DNA of 64,000 bases, taken from Sapria himalayana (lineage: Eukaryota; Streptophyta; Magnoliopsida; Malpighiales; Rafflesiaceae). The DNA lies in contig JAREIK010000506.1 of assembly GCA_029783825.1 (NCBI GenBank), forward strand, positions 636,502 to 700,501. Direction: 5' to 3'. Below are positions 14,289-24,884 of the stretch, piece by piece. The notes below the pieces were generated by a model, which worked only from the letters and a program-made list of their open reading frames with translations, did no database searches and was not told the DNA's origin. Position numbers and translations under genes: made by a program. Within the stretch, counting starts at the first letter, position 1. Each line of letters opens with the position of its first letter.

Positions 14289-16640
14289 GGGGCCGAATCT
14301 AGGTTTTCTGCAATGGGCTTGACTAGAGAAGTCAAATGGGTCGGGCTAGGCTAGGCCGGTCCGACCCAATTTTAGGCCGCCCCACTGGGCTACCATGTCG
14401 GGCCAAGCACGACACAGAACAGTAGAGGTCATGCTCAACATGGACCTGCTGCCTGAAATCCACTGGGTTGGGCCGATTCGAGTCTAGCCTTAACCATAAT
14501 TTTTTAAAAAATTATGGTTTCAATGGCACGCTGCTGGACCACCGTCACCTTTTCAGGGTTCGGCGAGCCTCACCCATCAACGTTAATTCATCATGACCAC
14601 GCTCGATGCATGGTCATGCATGTCGTGCCCATGTACCAAGCATTTGTGTCGTGCCTAGCACGACATACAGACCAAAATCCCTCAGCTCGGCACGACACGA
14701 CTGGTACTGAAGGCAGGCCCGACACGGGCACAGGCACGAGTCATTCCCATGCCATGCCAGGACAAGCACGGTCGAACCGTGTCGTGCTTCTTGCCGGGCC
14801 GGACCAGCCGAGCCAGTTTGACACCTCTAGACTCTACCCAAAACTCATTTACCACCTAAAAAACTAACAAAATAGATATACCTCAATAGTATAGATGCAA
14901 TTCAAAAAAATAAAAAAAAAATTAGGCATGTGAAAACAAATTGGCATAATATATATATTCTTAAAATATATTTACATATAGGAGTATATGTGATACTAAT
15001 CATATTAAAAAATATGATAATTAATAAAACAAAAAATATGATATATTAGATCACAAACAAACCCACCTGAAAGGCAAGATCTTTTAAATTAAATTTAGTT
15101 CAACTTCAGTGATCCCATTCATAAACCAGAAAAATTTTGAGAAAAAAGATATGACTAAAATAATTATGATCATATATTTTTTAATTAAAATTTTGAAGAA
15201 TCCTAGGATAAACAGTATTATGCCAACTTACTTCCAACCTTTTTATTATATGATTATTATGTTCATAAATATAAATGACATAATAAAATATTTTAAGTTC
15301 AAAAAATAATCAATAATTAATAAATTTATAAAATATAATAAAATTATATCTGTAATATCTAATATCTAAAGTAATCACGATGATATATTATTTACATCCC
15401 GCATTGTCTACTGTGTAGATTCAAAAATAAAAACTAAATTAAAAAAATTTAGCATTTCTTGAGATATTTCATTCTCAAGATTACCCTTCTATATATGTGT
15501 GTATGACGAGAATTTTTAGTAAATATAAAATTTTGAATAAAATATTTAGTATTGCTTTTAATAATTCTTCTAATAATAGAGTAATTATTTGTAAGTTTGT
15601 TAGAACCATTAGATATTGACCATTAGATAAAATCTTTCACGTTAAGTGTATGTATCATGTAATTAACCTGATAGTACAAGCGAGAATAAAAATTATTTCT
15701 CTCACATTAAAAAAAATAAGAAATTTACGAAAATACTTTGGACAAATATTATATAATAAAAGTTTAACAGTATATGTTTGTCAGCGGATTTAAAAAAATA
15801 ACAAACAAATATGAGACGCCATAAAATTATAATTATTTTATGATAAAATCATTTTTAGTTATCAATATATAATATCTAACTACGTCAATAGAAAAAATAA
15901 CAACTTATTATTAATGATTTAGATTGTGATATAATTTTTTTTTATGAAATTTCTAAAATTTTTTTATGAAACAACGAACATGTGTTTGTCTATGTGCAAT
16001 TTCACCACTTGTATTGCATTTAAATACATATGTAATATTAGTAGCATGTTTAATAAATATAAAAATTATCATGCATTTATTATTATTGTTGTTGAGATAA
16101 AAATCAAATATTTAAAATACTTCTCTATTCCAACTTTGTATTACTTGAGTTTCTATATGGATCATGAAATTAAAGTTGATGAGATAAAAAATATTTTGGC
16201 ATATATCCATGTGTATTAAGCAAGAACACCAACATAAAAATTTTATTTACAAAAAATTAACTAATTTATTTATATATTACGATATTAAGTATGATAGTTA
16301 TAGCCAACTTTTGAGTATGAATATAAACGTCATATTTGAAGACAATGACTTCTTCATTCAGCTAGTCATGACAAACAACAATATGATCCATCAAATTGAA
16401 GCGAGTTATCTTAGTACTTAGATATCATTTACTGCTATAACCCATCATATGATAATAATAAGAATTTGAATATTTTATTATGATAAAAATCATACAAATC
16501 CACATATCCTGTGTAATCTAAGAAGACATGATATCTATTGACTTCTTTGGTATTTAGCATGACATCAAAATCTATTATTTCTATAATAGTTAATATTTTT
16601 TTTAGATAGGAAATCAAGATTATAATCAAATATAATAAAA
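14289..16640 (+). pseudogene. decayed hAT transposase (copy 3)
   Basis: The best preserved part is 15944-16219, where MKFLKFFYETTNMCLS and the following CNISSMFNKYK correspond residue by residue to MKFLKIFYDTTNMC and CNISSMFRKYR of the young copies. 16209-16421 keeps KLTNLF and the acidic EDNDFFIQL. Elsewhere stops and AT drift dominate. The 5' end is split by the 14324-14829 insertion. Confidence 0.7.
14324..14829 (+). mobile_element. 506-bp non-autonomous hAT element
   Basis: The termini are tagagaagtcaaatgggtcgg on the left and agtttgacacctcta on the right. The interior is GC-rich and full of cacgac and gtcgtgc motifs. It interrupts copy 3: the sequence on either side joins into the uninterrupted equivalent at about 54720 (aatgatctctacccaaattc). 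The flanking octamers ggcttgac and gactctac match at 5 of 8 positions. The 117-residue open frame inside is a by-product of GC content, not a gene. Confidence 0.65.
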
Positions 16641-17312
16641 ATACTTACATGCATGAAGGACTAAAAAAATTCAAAATTGAACATTCAAGATATGATAATA
16701 TATTATTGAGATCACTAATAATATAAATAATATAAATAATTCATAGAATTTAGAAATCAAAATTATTGAGATCACTACTAGCAATATATTCAAATACATG
16801 CATGATAATGATATGCATCTACATTCACATTATCATGCCATTGACACCAATTAATGATTTGTGCAGTAATGCGATTTTTGATTTTTTATATAATACTATA
16901 TTATTTTTTTTTATTTCTATCATTTGTTATTGTCATTGTGATTTATGTACTATTATCTACTATATTTATTATCTTATGAGTTATGTTTCACATCATCATA
17001 TGTTATAAATATATATGTATATCTATCATATTTTGCTTTTGATTATGAAATAAAATACATTTTTTATTTAAGATGAACGTGATTATGAATGTTGAATTTT
17101 TTTTTAATTATTTATTTCATTTTAATTTTTTAAAATGTAATATTTTTAATAAATATCAATAAAAAAATTAAATATAAAAATATTTTAAATTTTATTTGAA
17201 TTTTTATTTTCTACCCAAAAGTAAACCAAAAGTCCAAAACTGACACGGTCCAATTATGGGATAAACCATAATGGCCTGCACAACTTGGCATTATTACGGG
17301 CCAAACAAGTTG

Positions 17313-17462
17313 TGTCGGACTTGATGTTTGGCAGCCATGTCGTGTCGGACTTGATGTTTGGCAGCCATGTCGTGTCGGACTTGATGTTTGGCAGCCATGT
17401 CGTGTCGGACTTGATGTTTGGCAGCCATGTCGTGTCGGACTTGATGTTTGGCAGCCATGTCG
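17313..17462 (+). repeat. five perfect tandem copies of a 30-bp unit
   Basis: The unit begins tgtcggacttgatgtttggc and ends agccatgtcg; all five copies are identical. Because 30 is divisible by three and no frame meets a stop, three frames appear open, producing false repeat proteins on both strands. It lies in the 3' subterminal region of hAT copy 3. Confidence 0.95.
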
Positions 17463-17543
17463 TGTCGAGCATGACACGATAACATGACTAAGCCACACAT
17501 AAATGGGTCATGTCAACATGAAATGGTCTGATTGATACCTCTA

Positions 17544-18000
17544 TGAAAAGTTTTTCATTCAGTACTTAAATACTAATTTATATTTCATTATATCACATAA
17601 GGGTGCTAAGAATTTAAATATATTAAATTAATAGAAATCATACGAATTTACATATCGGAGTTTTTTTGTGGCTATGAAATAAATCTTTTAATGTTTAACA
17701 TAATATCGGAGTTTTTTTATCATATCTTTTAATGTTTAACATAATATCGGAGTTTTTTTGTGGCTATGAATGTTATTTCAAATAATAAATATAAACTACA
17801 ACCAAATTTGTAGATGCATTTTTTATGTTTAAAGAACTAAAAATTTAAGAATGAATATTTAAGATAAGTAAAAAAATTAATTGTTGATGATGACTAATGC
17901 GATATCAAAAATATTAAAACTACTATTAACTACAAAATCTAATATAATGATTCAAACCATATTACAAGACACAGAATAATCACAAATATTAGAGGATTAT
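17544..18000 (+). pseudogene. decayed hAT transposase (copy 2), C-terminal part
   Basis: This is the continuation of copy 2 after the nested insertion. The segments align with LDTDYCSILSHSDTKNLDLL and following sequence of the dimerisation domain. A short stretch with atcggagtttttttgtggct repeats at about 17655, 17704 and 17746, a local duplication of the codons around the PPVSS motif. Confidence 0.55.
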
Positions 18001-18937
18001 CATACATATTAATGATTTTATTATTGACTACTATTCATTTTTTAGTTTACTATTATTTATCATATCATCATTAAATCAAAACCATAAAAATGAAATAAAT
18101 ATATTTTTTAGAGTTTTAAATTGAATTTATTTTAATTTATAATGCAATACAATTTAATTTTAATAATTTTAATTTAAAAAATTAAAATTATATTTAAAAC
18201 TTAAAGATGAAAAAAAAGTTCCATCATGACATAGGCAACCAACATGAGCACCAGCACTATACTTCACCGACCATTGTGCCAACTTCCTAGTGGTTCAATG
18301 CAATGCATTATAGTGCCAGTGGCCACTAGCCAGCATGCTAGCCAGCCCACTGCCACTTGGTAGTGGTCAGTGGACATTACCCTGGCCACTGTCAGACTAA
18401 CTCAACACGATTCAGTTTGATCCGATATGACCCAGTATGCCTAGTTGAAAAAAATAGGTGTCGGGCCAACCTCCACAATACCATGATTTCATGATATGGC
18501 CTAAATACTCAATCTATTTTGTGTATGACATGGCAAAGTGACTTGACTGAGCCACCAAAATTTGAATATTTTGGACCTCTAATGCTTGAGTGTTTTGGAT
18601 CCATTACTTCTCTATTATAACTTACACATTTATCATTGATCAATTTAAAAATATTTTATCAATGTTTTTAAAATATTTCAATCATAAAATATAAGTCATA
18701 TCTACTAAAAAAACTTACTAGAAATTCTTACATACCAATTTGACTTGCAAAAAAAAAACCATTTAATTTGATATATTCAAATATATGAAAATTTTGTAGA
18801 GATAAAACTAGAAAGAAATTTATATGTCTGATCATATTTGTTGATAATTTCTCGAAATATTTTTGAATATATCATTTTAATGATATATAATAATTTTTTT
18901 TTATTTTTGAGATTTTTTACAAAATAATAAAAATTAA

Positions 18938-18941
<4 letters not shown>

Positions 18942-18985
<44 letters not shown>
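18942..18985 (+). repeat. (TA)n microsatellite
   Basis: About 22 AT dinucleotides without interruption. The surrounding 18582-19594 shows no gene. Confidence 0.93.
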
Positions 18986-18987
<2 letters not shown>

Positions 18988-19594
18988 ACAAAATAATAAT
19001 TCATTATAATATATATCAGACTAATTGCACATAAAATATAGATCACGAAATTATACTCTAAATTTTCTAGATGTTGACACAACAAAATGAGATAACTGCA
19101 AAGAAAAATAAATATCTGATTAAAATAATTTAGATACTTCTACTTTAAAAAAAATTCTAAAATAATTTTGTGGAGAAACAACTTTAATCACAATTTATCT
19201 CATTAATCATATGTCATCTTCTTTTCTTTTTATTGAGAAAAATTAATTTAACTTTTCTCCTAAAGTTTTTGGATACATTTATATTATCCCTGATCACCCT
19301 CTAGGATAAGACAAACTGACATTTATGACCTTAAAATATATTTTTCTTAGATACTCTAATATCCAAATAGAGTACAAATATTCTTACCATTGACTGTTAG
19401 AATTTTAATGGTACAAATATTATAATTTTTGACCATTAATTATTCTATAACGAGCATAAAAAGAGTATGAGTATATATATTACACAAATTCATTACATTT
19501 CATCTTTTACATATATTATTGTTTGTACAATCAATTAGTCAAAAGATTCTCTATTAGGATTAACTCATACTTCAAAAACTAGTACTATAGTTCG

Positions 19595-20494
19595 GTATTA
19601 CAACCTAGATTTTGGAGCCACAACTTGAACAGAGTCACAAGCTATTTTGTATAATTATAACTAGACAATATACTTTGAAGTTGCAACTTGTATTATGAAA
19701 TCGCAACTCAATTTAAACTATAAAATATGCTTTGAAATTATGACATTCCATTGTGAAGTTACGACTCAATTTAAGCTGTAACATGTGTTATGGTATCATG
19801 ATCATATTTTATGATGTCTCGACATCATTGCAATCATGACTTTTTCTATGTTGGTGTGACTAATTAACTTAAAGATTCAAGTCACAACTACATTTTAAGG
19901 CGTCACGACATCATTACAGTTACAACTTGTTCTATGTTAGTGTGACTAATTAACTTAAAGATTCAAGTCACAACCATGTTCTATAATGTCATAACAGGAA
20001 TAAAATTACAATATTAAAATTTGATGTTATGACTTAGATCTTAAGTTTTAAGAAATTTGTATGTTTACTAGAAAAGCATTATATTTGAATATAAAAAAAG
20101 GGTTGTAACTTGTATGTTTATACTTTGTTACATGTGATCAACTCTGCCATAATGCTTGAATAGAAGTACATATAATTTTCTCTTTATTCCATGTGTGTTT
20201 CTTCTCTTTTTCCTATCTCATAAGGGTATTCTTCTTCTATGTGAGATCAATCCTCCATTTTCTCAAAAATGTAAACCAACATCACAAAATCACTACATTA
20301 ATTCCTAGTTTGGTATCGAATGGAGGTTGCATCAAGAACCTCAATATACATCAAAGACATTATTGCATAGTGGTGCGATTAGATCTCTGAGATTCATCAT
20401 TATGTATCCAAGAAAATATGATTTGAATAGCAGAGTTCTAATATTTTTATTTTGAAGCGAGAGCCAAAGCATAGAAGAAGGTTTTTTCCTAACT
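19595..20494 (+). repeat. copia-1 5' LTR
   Basis: It aligns by eye over most of its length with 24083-24884: shared aatataaaaaaag, ctctttattccatgt, tagtttggtatcgaa-type and gagccaaagc phrases. It is about 98 bp longer than the 3' LTR, largely because of an 86-bp internal tandem duplication at about 19814-19990. Confidence 0.75.
19814..19990 (+). repeat. 86-bp tandem duplication inside copia-1 5' LTR
   Basis: cgacatcatt occurs at 19820 and 19906, and ctatgtt-gtgtgactaatt at 19846 and 19932, both 86 bp apart. The 3' LTR has only one copy. Confidence 0.8.
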
Positions 20495-20644
20495 TTTGGT
20501 ATCAAATTCAGAGCACATTTTGAGTATAAAACTTAGTTTGGCACGCAGAGCTAGGATTTAATAGAATTACAAAAAAGTGAATCTGAGAATAATAAGTTTG
20601 ACATTGAAGGTTGAGATCAAATCTTTTATGGGAAAAGATTTTAA

Positions 20645-21310
20645 ATTATAAAAATTAAAAATATAAGATTTACTTATTGATTGATAATTGAAAAACCACA
20701 AATGGAGGCATCTTATATGATCGATTGGGACAAGTTGGATCAAAAAGCTCTAGGCTTAATCCAAATGTATCTTGCAAATGAGATGCTGATGAATATTTCT
20801 AATAAAAAATATATTAAGGATTCGTGGAAGAAGCTAGATAAGTTTTACCAAAATAAATTCTTAGTGAACAAGTTTTTTCTTGAGGAAGAAACTAAATAAA
20901 TTATACATAGGAGTGAACACTTTTGTTTCATATCTATATGAATTTCAAATATTGATCAGCCAACTATCATCTATTAGCTGTGAGATCAATGATGATAATA
21001 AAAGTATCACTCTTCTTTGTTTACCGGACTCTTGAAATAATTTGATTATCTTCATTGATAATAATAAAACATAATTATCCTATAAGATAGTAATTACAAC
21101 TTTATAGATGAAGATTACAAAATGGAAGAGTAGAAGAATACTCAAAGGATACATTATATATGAGGGAGAGAACTGATAAAAGAAATATATTGTATGAAGA
21201 AAAATCAAACAAAAAAGGAATATTAAAAAATATAGATAAGTTAAAGTTGAGATACTGAAAATATAATTTAGTTGGACATTTCAAGAGAAACTATCTAAGA
21301 AACCAATAGA
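20645..21310 (+). pseudogene. copia-1 gag remnant
   Basis: A frame at 20681-20899 contains MIDWDKLDQKALGLIQMYLA, matching the copia gag pattern D-W-x-x-L-D-x-K-A-L. Near 21262 the translation GHFKRNYLR corresponds to a zinc knuckle whose cysteines are lost. Stops separate the pieces. Confidence 0.7.
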
Positions 21311-21765
21311 TCACAATAGATCATAATAGGTTACAATAGAAAAAAGTAAGTCTCAGCCCAGACAAATATAGGCTCAACAAATGGGGAGTCATTCACTAAT
21401 GATGAAACACATTTTGCTGAGATCTATGTCACTCATGGTAATGAGAACACTTGATTTATTGATATTGACATATCATATCATATGATTTCAATTTGAGTAG
21501 AAACTTAATTTTTATAAGTTTCATGAGTAATGATGGAGTTATTTTCTATGACAATGCATACAAGATGACATGAGGAACACAAATAATTAATAATTGCTCG
21601 AGGAATAAAGTGAACTTTATATGAACTACTACTAGCAAGCATCAAGCCTCGGGTCACAAACTTCTTTATTACTAAAGAGGGAAGCTTGAAGAGCAATTTG
21701 AAGATCCAGAACATGAAGACACTAAGGCTTAGAAGACCAATAATTTAAAGTAATGTAGATAAATT

Positions 21766-22090
21766 AAAGGTCATGATTGGTAAATTCAAGATCACAAAAA
21801 TAGTCCAAATTAGCCATGAAAATTTTAAAGCCACAACAAATAAATTCGAGATCACGAGAGAAGAACAAATAGCCAATGAGAAATTTGGAATCACAACAAG
21901 TAAATTTGGAGTTATGGTGAATTCGAGATCAAAACAAATAAATTCAAAATTACGATAAGTAAATTCGAAATCATGACAAAAAAACAAATAAACCATAAAA
22001 AATTTAGAGTCGTGAAGACCAAATTCGAGATCATTATTGAAGAACGAATAACTAATGAAGAATTTAGGGTCATGATAAGTAAATCCTATG
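21766..22090 (+). repeat. imperfect ~21-bp repeat array in copia-1
   Basis: Variants of aaattcgagatcacgacaagt recur about ten times with divergence. Together they give a plus-strand KFxITT-type pattern and a long minus-strand frame (156 residues) that is not a real gene. Confidence 0.65.
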
Positions 22091-22289
22091 TCATGACATG
22101 AGTACACAATATCTAGATATGAAAGTATATTGTAGCACCAAAGATTTTGACACATAAATAAGAAGAATCTAGCATCTATATCCTTGAAGAATATGATAAA
22201 AAAGTACCCAACCATTTAGCATGAATCAATTTTGTGAGGAAAACTTGTATGGAAAGGAAAGACGAGAAAATTTCAAATCGACAATGTGT

Positions 22290-23600
22290 GTTATAACCAA
22301 TGAATGACTCCCCATTTGCCAAATATAGACAAGTGTTCACTTGCATGGATAAATGGCTCGACAAATGCACAATCACTAAAGCACTATCTCAACGAGAAGA
22401 TTCCAACATCAATGTTGGATTTGATTCACAGCGACATGTTCGAAGAAATATCGAAAGCATCACTTGGGATATCAACGTATTATATTTCATGTATTAATAA
22501 TTTCTCCAGATATATAAAATTATATTTTATTTAGAATGAATATAAAGCATTGAAAAAGTTCAAGGAATTCAAAACATTACTAGAGAATTAATTTAACACA
22601 AAGCTAAAGATTTTACAAATGAATAATAGTAAAAAATATTTTCTAGTTAATAAGTTTTGCTGTATATGTAATTTGTTTTAACTTAATAATCTATTTTAAT
22701 ATTTTCATGTAAGTGCAGGAAAGGAAATATTAAAAGCCCGGGAATGTAGCAGTAGCACAATAACGGAGGTCCCGCTGTTCGGTCAGCGGGCTAAAATTTT
22801 TGGAGCAGAGCCTGACCAGGTCCATGATCCGACCCGTTTCGGTTAAATGAACCGGCTGTTTATTTTCTGTATAAAAACATTTGTATTTATTTTCGGGCGC
22901 TGTTTTTTGACCCGGTTGAACTGTTTATCTTCGTTCTCCTCTCTCTCTGCGCGATTTCGCGACTGCCGTGCTGCATACTATAAGACATTATTTCTTGGTT
23001 TTAATCTGTAACGCATAAGCATTTTCTGGTGGAGGTAGTTAGTCGTACTGAGCAACTAGCGAACCACGTTATTTGCTGTGTTGATTTCTCATTTTGATTC
23101 TGTCGTGGATACTTGTGGATTGAGAATATATATTGCTTGTTTCTGTGTTGTTTCTGTGTTTTCTGTTCTTAATCTCACTACCCGTGGAAGCACGATTGCC
23201 CAACAAGTTTTATGTTGAGCAGCACATTTTCCAACATAACATGATAAAGTTGACACCTCGGGAAAATAAAGTTGCATAAAGGTAGAATAAAAGATGGAGA
23301 AGAAGAGGTGCATGAAAAACTAGCATGATAAGAAATGAAATTTTGAGTTGAAGCTATTGTCATAACGGACTGCTTGAATAACCATTCTCACACATCGACA
23401 GTGAAGGATCAGACACCTTTTAAGGTGTTGTATGAAAGGAAGCAATTTAACTTACTTCAAGTTTTTGGATGTGATGCATCTACTCATTTGCCAAAGAAAA
23501 AAAGAAATAAGTTAGACTTTAAGCCAAGGAAATACATGGTCATTAGAAAAAGAAATACATCAAAAACTACAAACCTTAAAACCCAAAGATGATGATAGCC
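22290..23600 (+). pseudogene. copia-1 integrase remnant, split by an insert
   Basis: 22304-22534 encodes ISTYYISCINNFSRYIKLYF, matching the start of the copia integrase core (RYFVTFIDDYSR in functional relatives). 22540-22660 continues with ALKKFKEFKTLLEN. After the insert, 23374-23592 encodes TPFKVLYERKQFNLLQVFGC, matching the integrase C-terminal side. Stops and frameshifts are present. Confidence 0.75.
22708..23185 (+). other. GC-richer insert in copia-1 integrase, possible solo LTR
   Basis: About 480 bp with balanced composition separates two integrase pieces. It starts near TGTAAGTGCAGGAAAGG, has a TATA-like tataaaaac at about 22871 and a CT-rich stretch after it, which is what an LTR promoter and leader would look like. 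No coding motif and no target duplication are visible, so solo LTR is only the best guess. Confidence 0.4.
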
Positions 23601-24082
23601 ATCTACATCAAAAATGACATGTTCAAAGAGTGCAAAGGTAGAGATGATCTACCATGTTGTGACATAAAAGATTTTTCTTGAAAAAGTAAGTCATGATATT
23701 TCCCAATCGCATCATCACAAATGAGTCATAGGTCCATTTCACTGGAAACACAAATATGCCACAGACAAATTTGATGATTCTATTGAAGAAGCAGGTGTGG
23801 TATCACCTAAAATAAGGTCTATACATGTTAGAAATTCACCTGTGATGCATGATGGTTTAGATCATGCTATTCGTGTTACAATGATGAGCCCGATAATGTG
23901 AAGGCGAATGCCTATGTGGAATTAATTATGCGGGAGCAAGTAGAAGAAGAATTAGTCTTTGAATAAGAACACATGAATTTAAGTGACGTCCCTTGTGAAG
24001 TTGCTCCCAGATTAGAAGACAATAAGATGATTGTGAGTACAAAGAAATTCTAGTGACATAGAAGCTTTCTACTAGAGCTCAG

Positions 24083-24884
24083 TGTAGTGATCTATATTTT
24101 GGAATCGTGACGTAAATAAAATCAATCAATTTTTTGTGGCTGTGATTAGATATTGTGCTTTAGAGTCACAACCTTTATTGTAAATCATGATTCAACTCAT
24201 ACTATAACACATGCTTTGGAATAATAATTCTATTTAAACTACAACATGAATTATGATGTCACGATCATGTTTTGGAGTCGCAATTCAACTCTGATACAAA
24301 CTTGTTCTATGTTGTTGCGAATACTCAACTTTTAGATTCAAGTCACAATTTTGTTATGTAATATCGTGATATGAATTAAGTCGCGACATGGAAATATGAT
24401 GTAACAATTTAGAACTTATATTTTAAAATCTTTTCTATTTACAATTTATGCATTGTAAATGAATATAAAAAAAGATTGTAAATTTAATCCTTCATTAATT
24501 ATGATCTACACTATTACATAACATGAATAGAAGTAAAAATATTTTACTCTTTATTTCATGTATATTTCTTCTTCTTTCTCTTCTATTTCTCTCTCTCTCT
24601 CTCTCACATGAGGGTATGTTTCTTCTATGAGAGATCAATTCTCCTACTTCTTGAAACCCTAAACCAATGTTGCATAATCCTTACACCTATTCCTAATTTG
24701 GTATCGAAATGAGGTTATGCTGGGAGCCTCATATTCCTCTGTATCAGAGGCATTGTTGCACATTGATGTGATTTGCTCTATGAGATTCATCATTGAGTAT
24801 TCGAGGGAATCTAATTTGGATACCCGAGATATAATGTTTTAGTATCAAAGCTAGAGCCAAAGTGTAAGAGGACTTTTCCTAACA
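24083..24884 (+). repeat. copia-1 3' LTR
   Basis: Partner of 19595-20494, ending ttttcctaaca. It contains a CT microsatellite at 24588-24605. Confidence 0.72.

Larger units (their letters stand above)
13411..17543 (+). mobile_element. ancient hAT copy 3, nested in copy 2
   Basis: The left end resembles TAGAGGTGTCAAGTGGGT (here attaagtgtcaagtgagt). The right end gattgatacctcta matches the family 3' terminus. It contains a decayed transposase, a 506-bp non-autonomous insertion (14324-14829) and, in the 3' subterminal zone, a perfect 30-bp tandem repeat. It sits precisely within the coding region of copy 2, so it is younger than copy 2. Confidence 0.65.
10939..18581 (+). mobile_element. ancient hAT copy 2, interrupted by copy 3
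   Basis: The left end taaaggtatcttaggagtcgg and right end ttttggacctcta are weathered family termini. The decayed transposase runs from about 11925 to 13410, breaks off in the segment matching LFGDDDYSIQ, and resumes at 17544 with the segment matching SRYLDTDYCS. The sequence between (13411-17543) is a separate inserted copy. The 8-bp flanks no longer match. Confidence 0.65.
19595..24884 (+). mobile_element. decayed Ty1-copia retrotransposon with two LTRs (copia-1)
   Basis: Two direct repeats of about 0.8-0.9 kb flank gag and integrase fragments. A primer-binding-site-like TGGTATCA follows the 5' LTR near 20497. Order: 5' LTR 19595-20494, gag 20645-21310, integrase pieces 22290-22660 and 23190-23600, 3' LTR about 24083-24884. 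Reverse transcriptase and RNase H are absent between integrase and 3' LTR, so the element carries a large internal deletion. A GC-richer insert splits the integrase. No target duplication is evident. LTR edges are uncertain by about 10 bp. Confidence 0.75.

Noticed and set aside
14514..14867. 117-residue frame
   Set aside because: It lies across a 506-bp non-autonomous hAT element and its edge; the GC-rich content removes stops by chance.
17313..17462. CRISPR-like array
   Set aside because: The repeats are directly adjacent with no spacers, in plant DNA with no cas genes.
17211..17500. Open frames with perfect 10-residue repeats on both strands
   Set aside because: They are products of the 30-bp tandem repeat, which has no stop in several frames; there is no start context, splice site or relative.
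21745..22215. 156-residue minus-strand frame with a membrane-like look
   Set aside because: It is antisense to a diverged ~21-bp repeat array inside copia-1; the hydrophobic pattern follows from the repeat.
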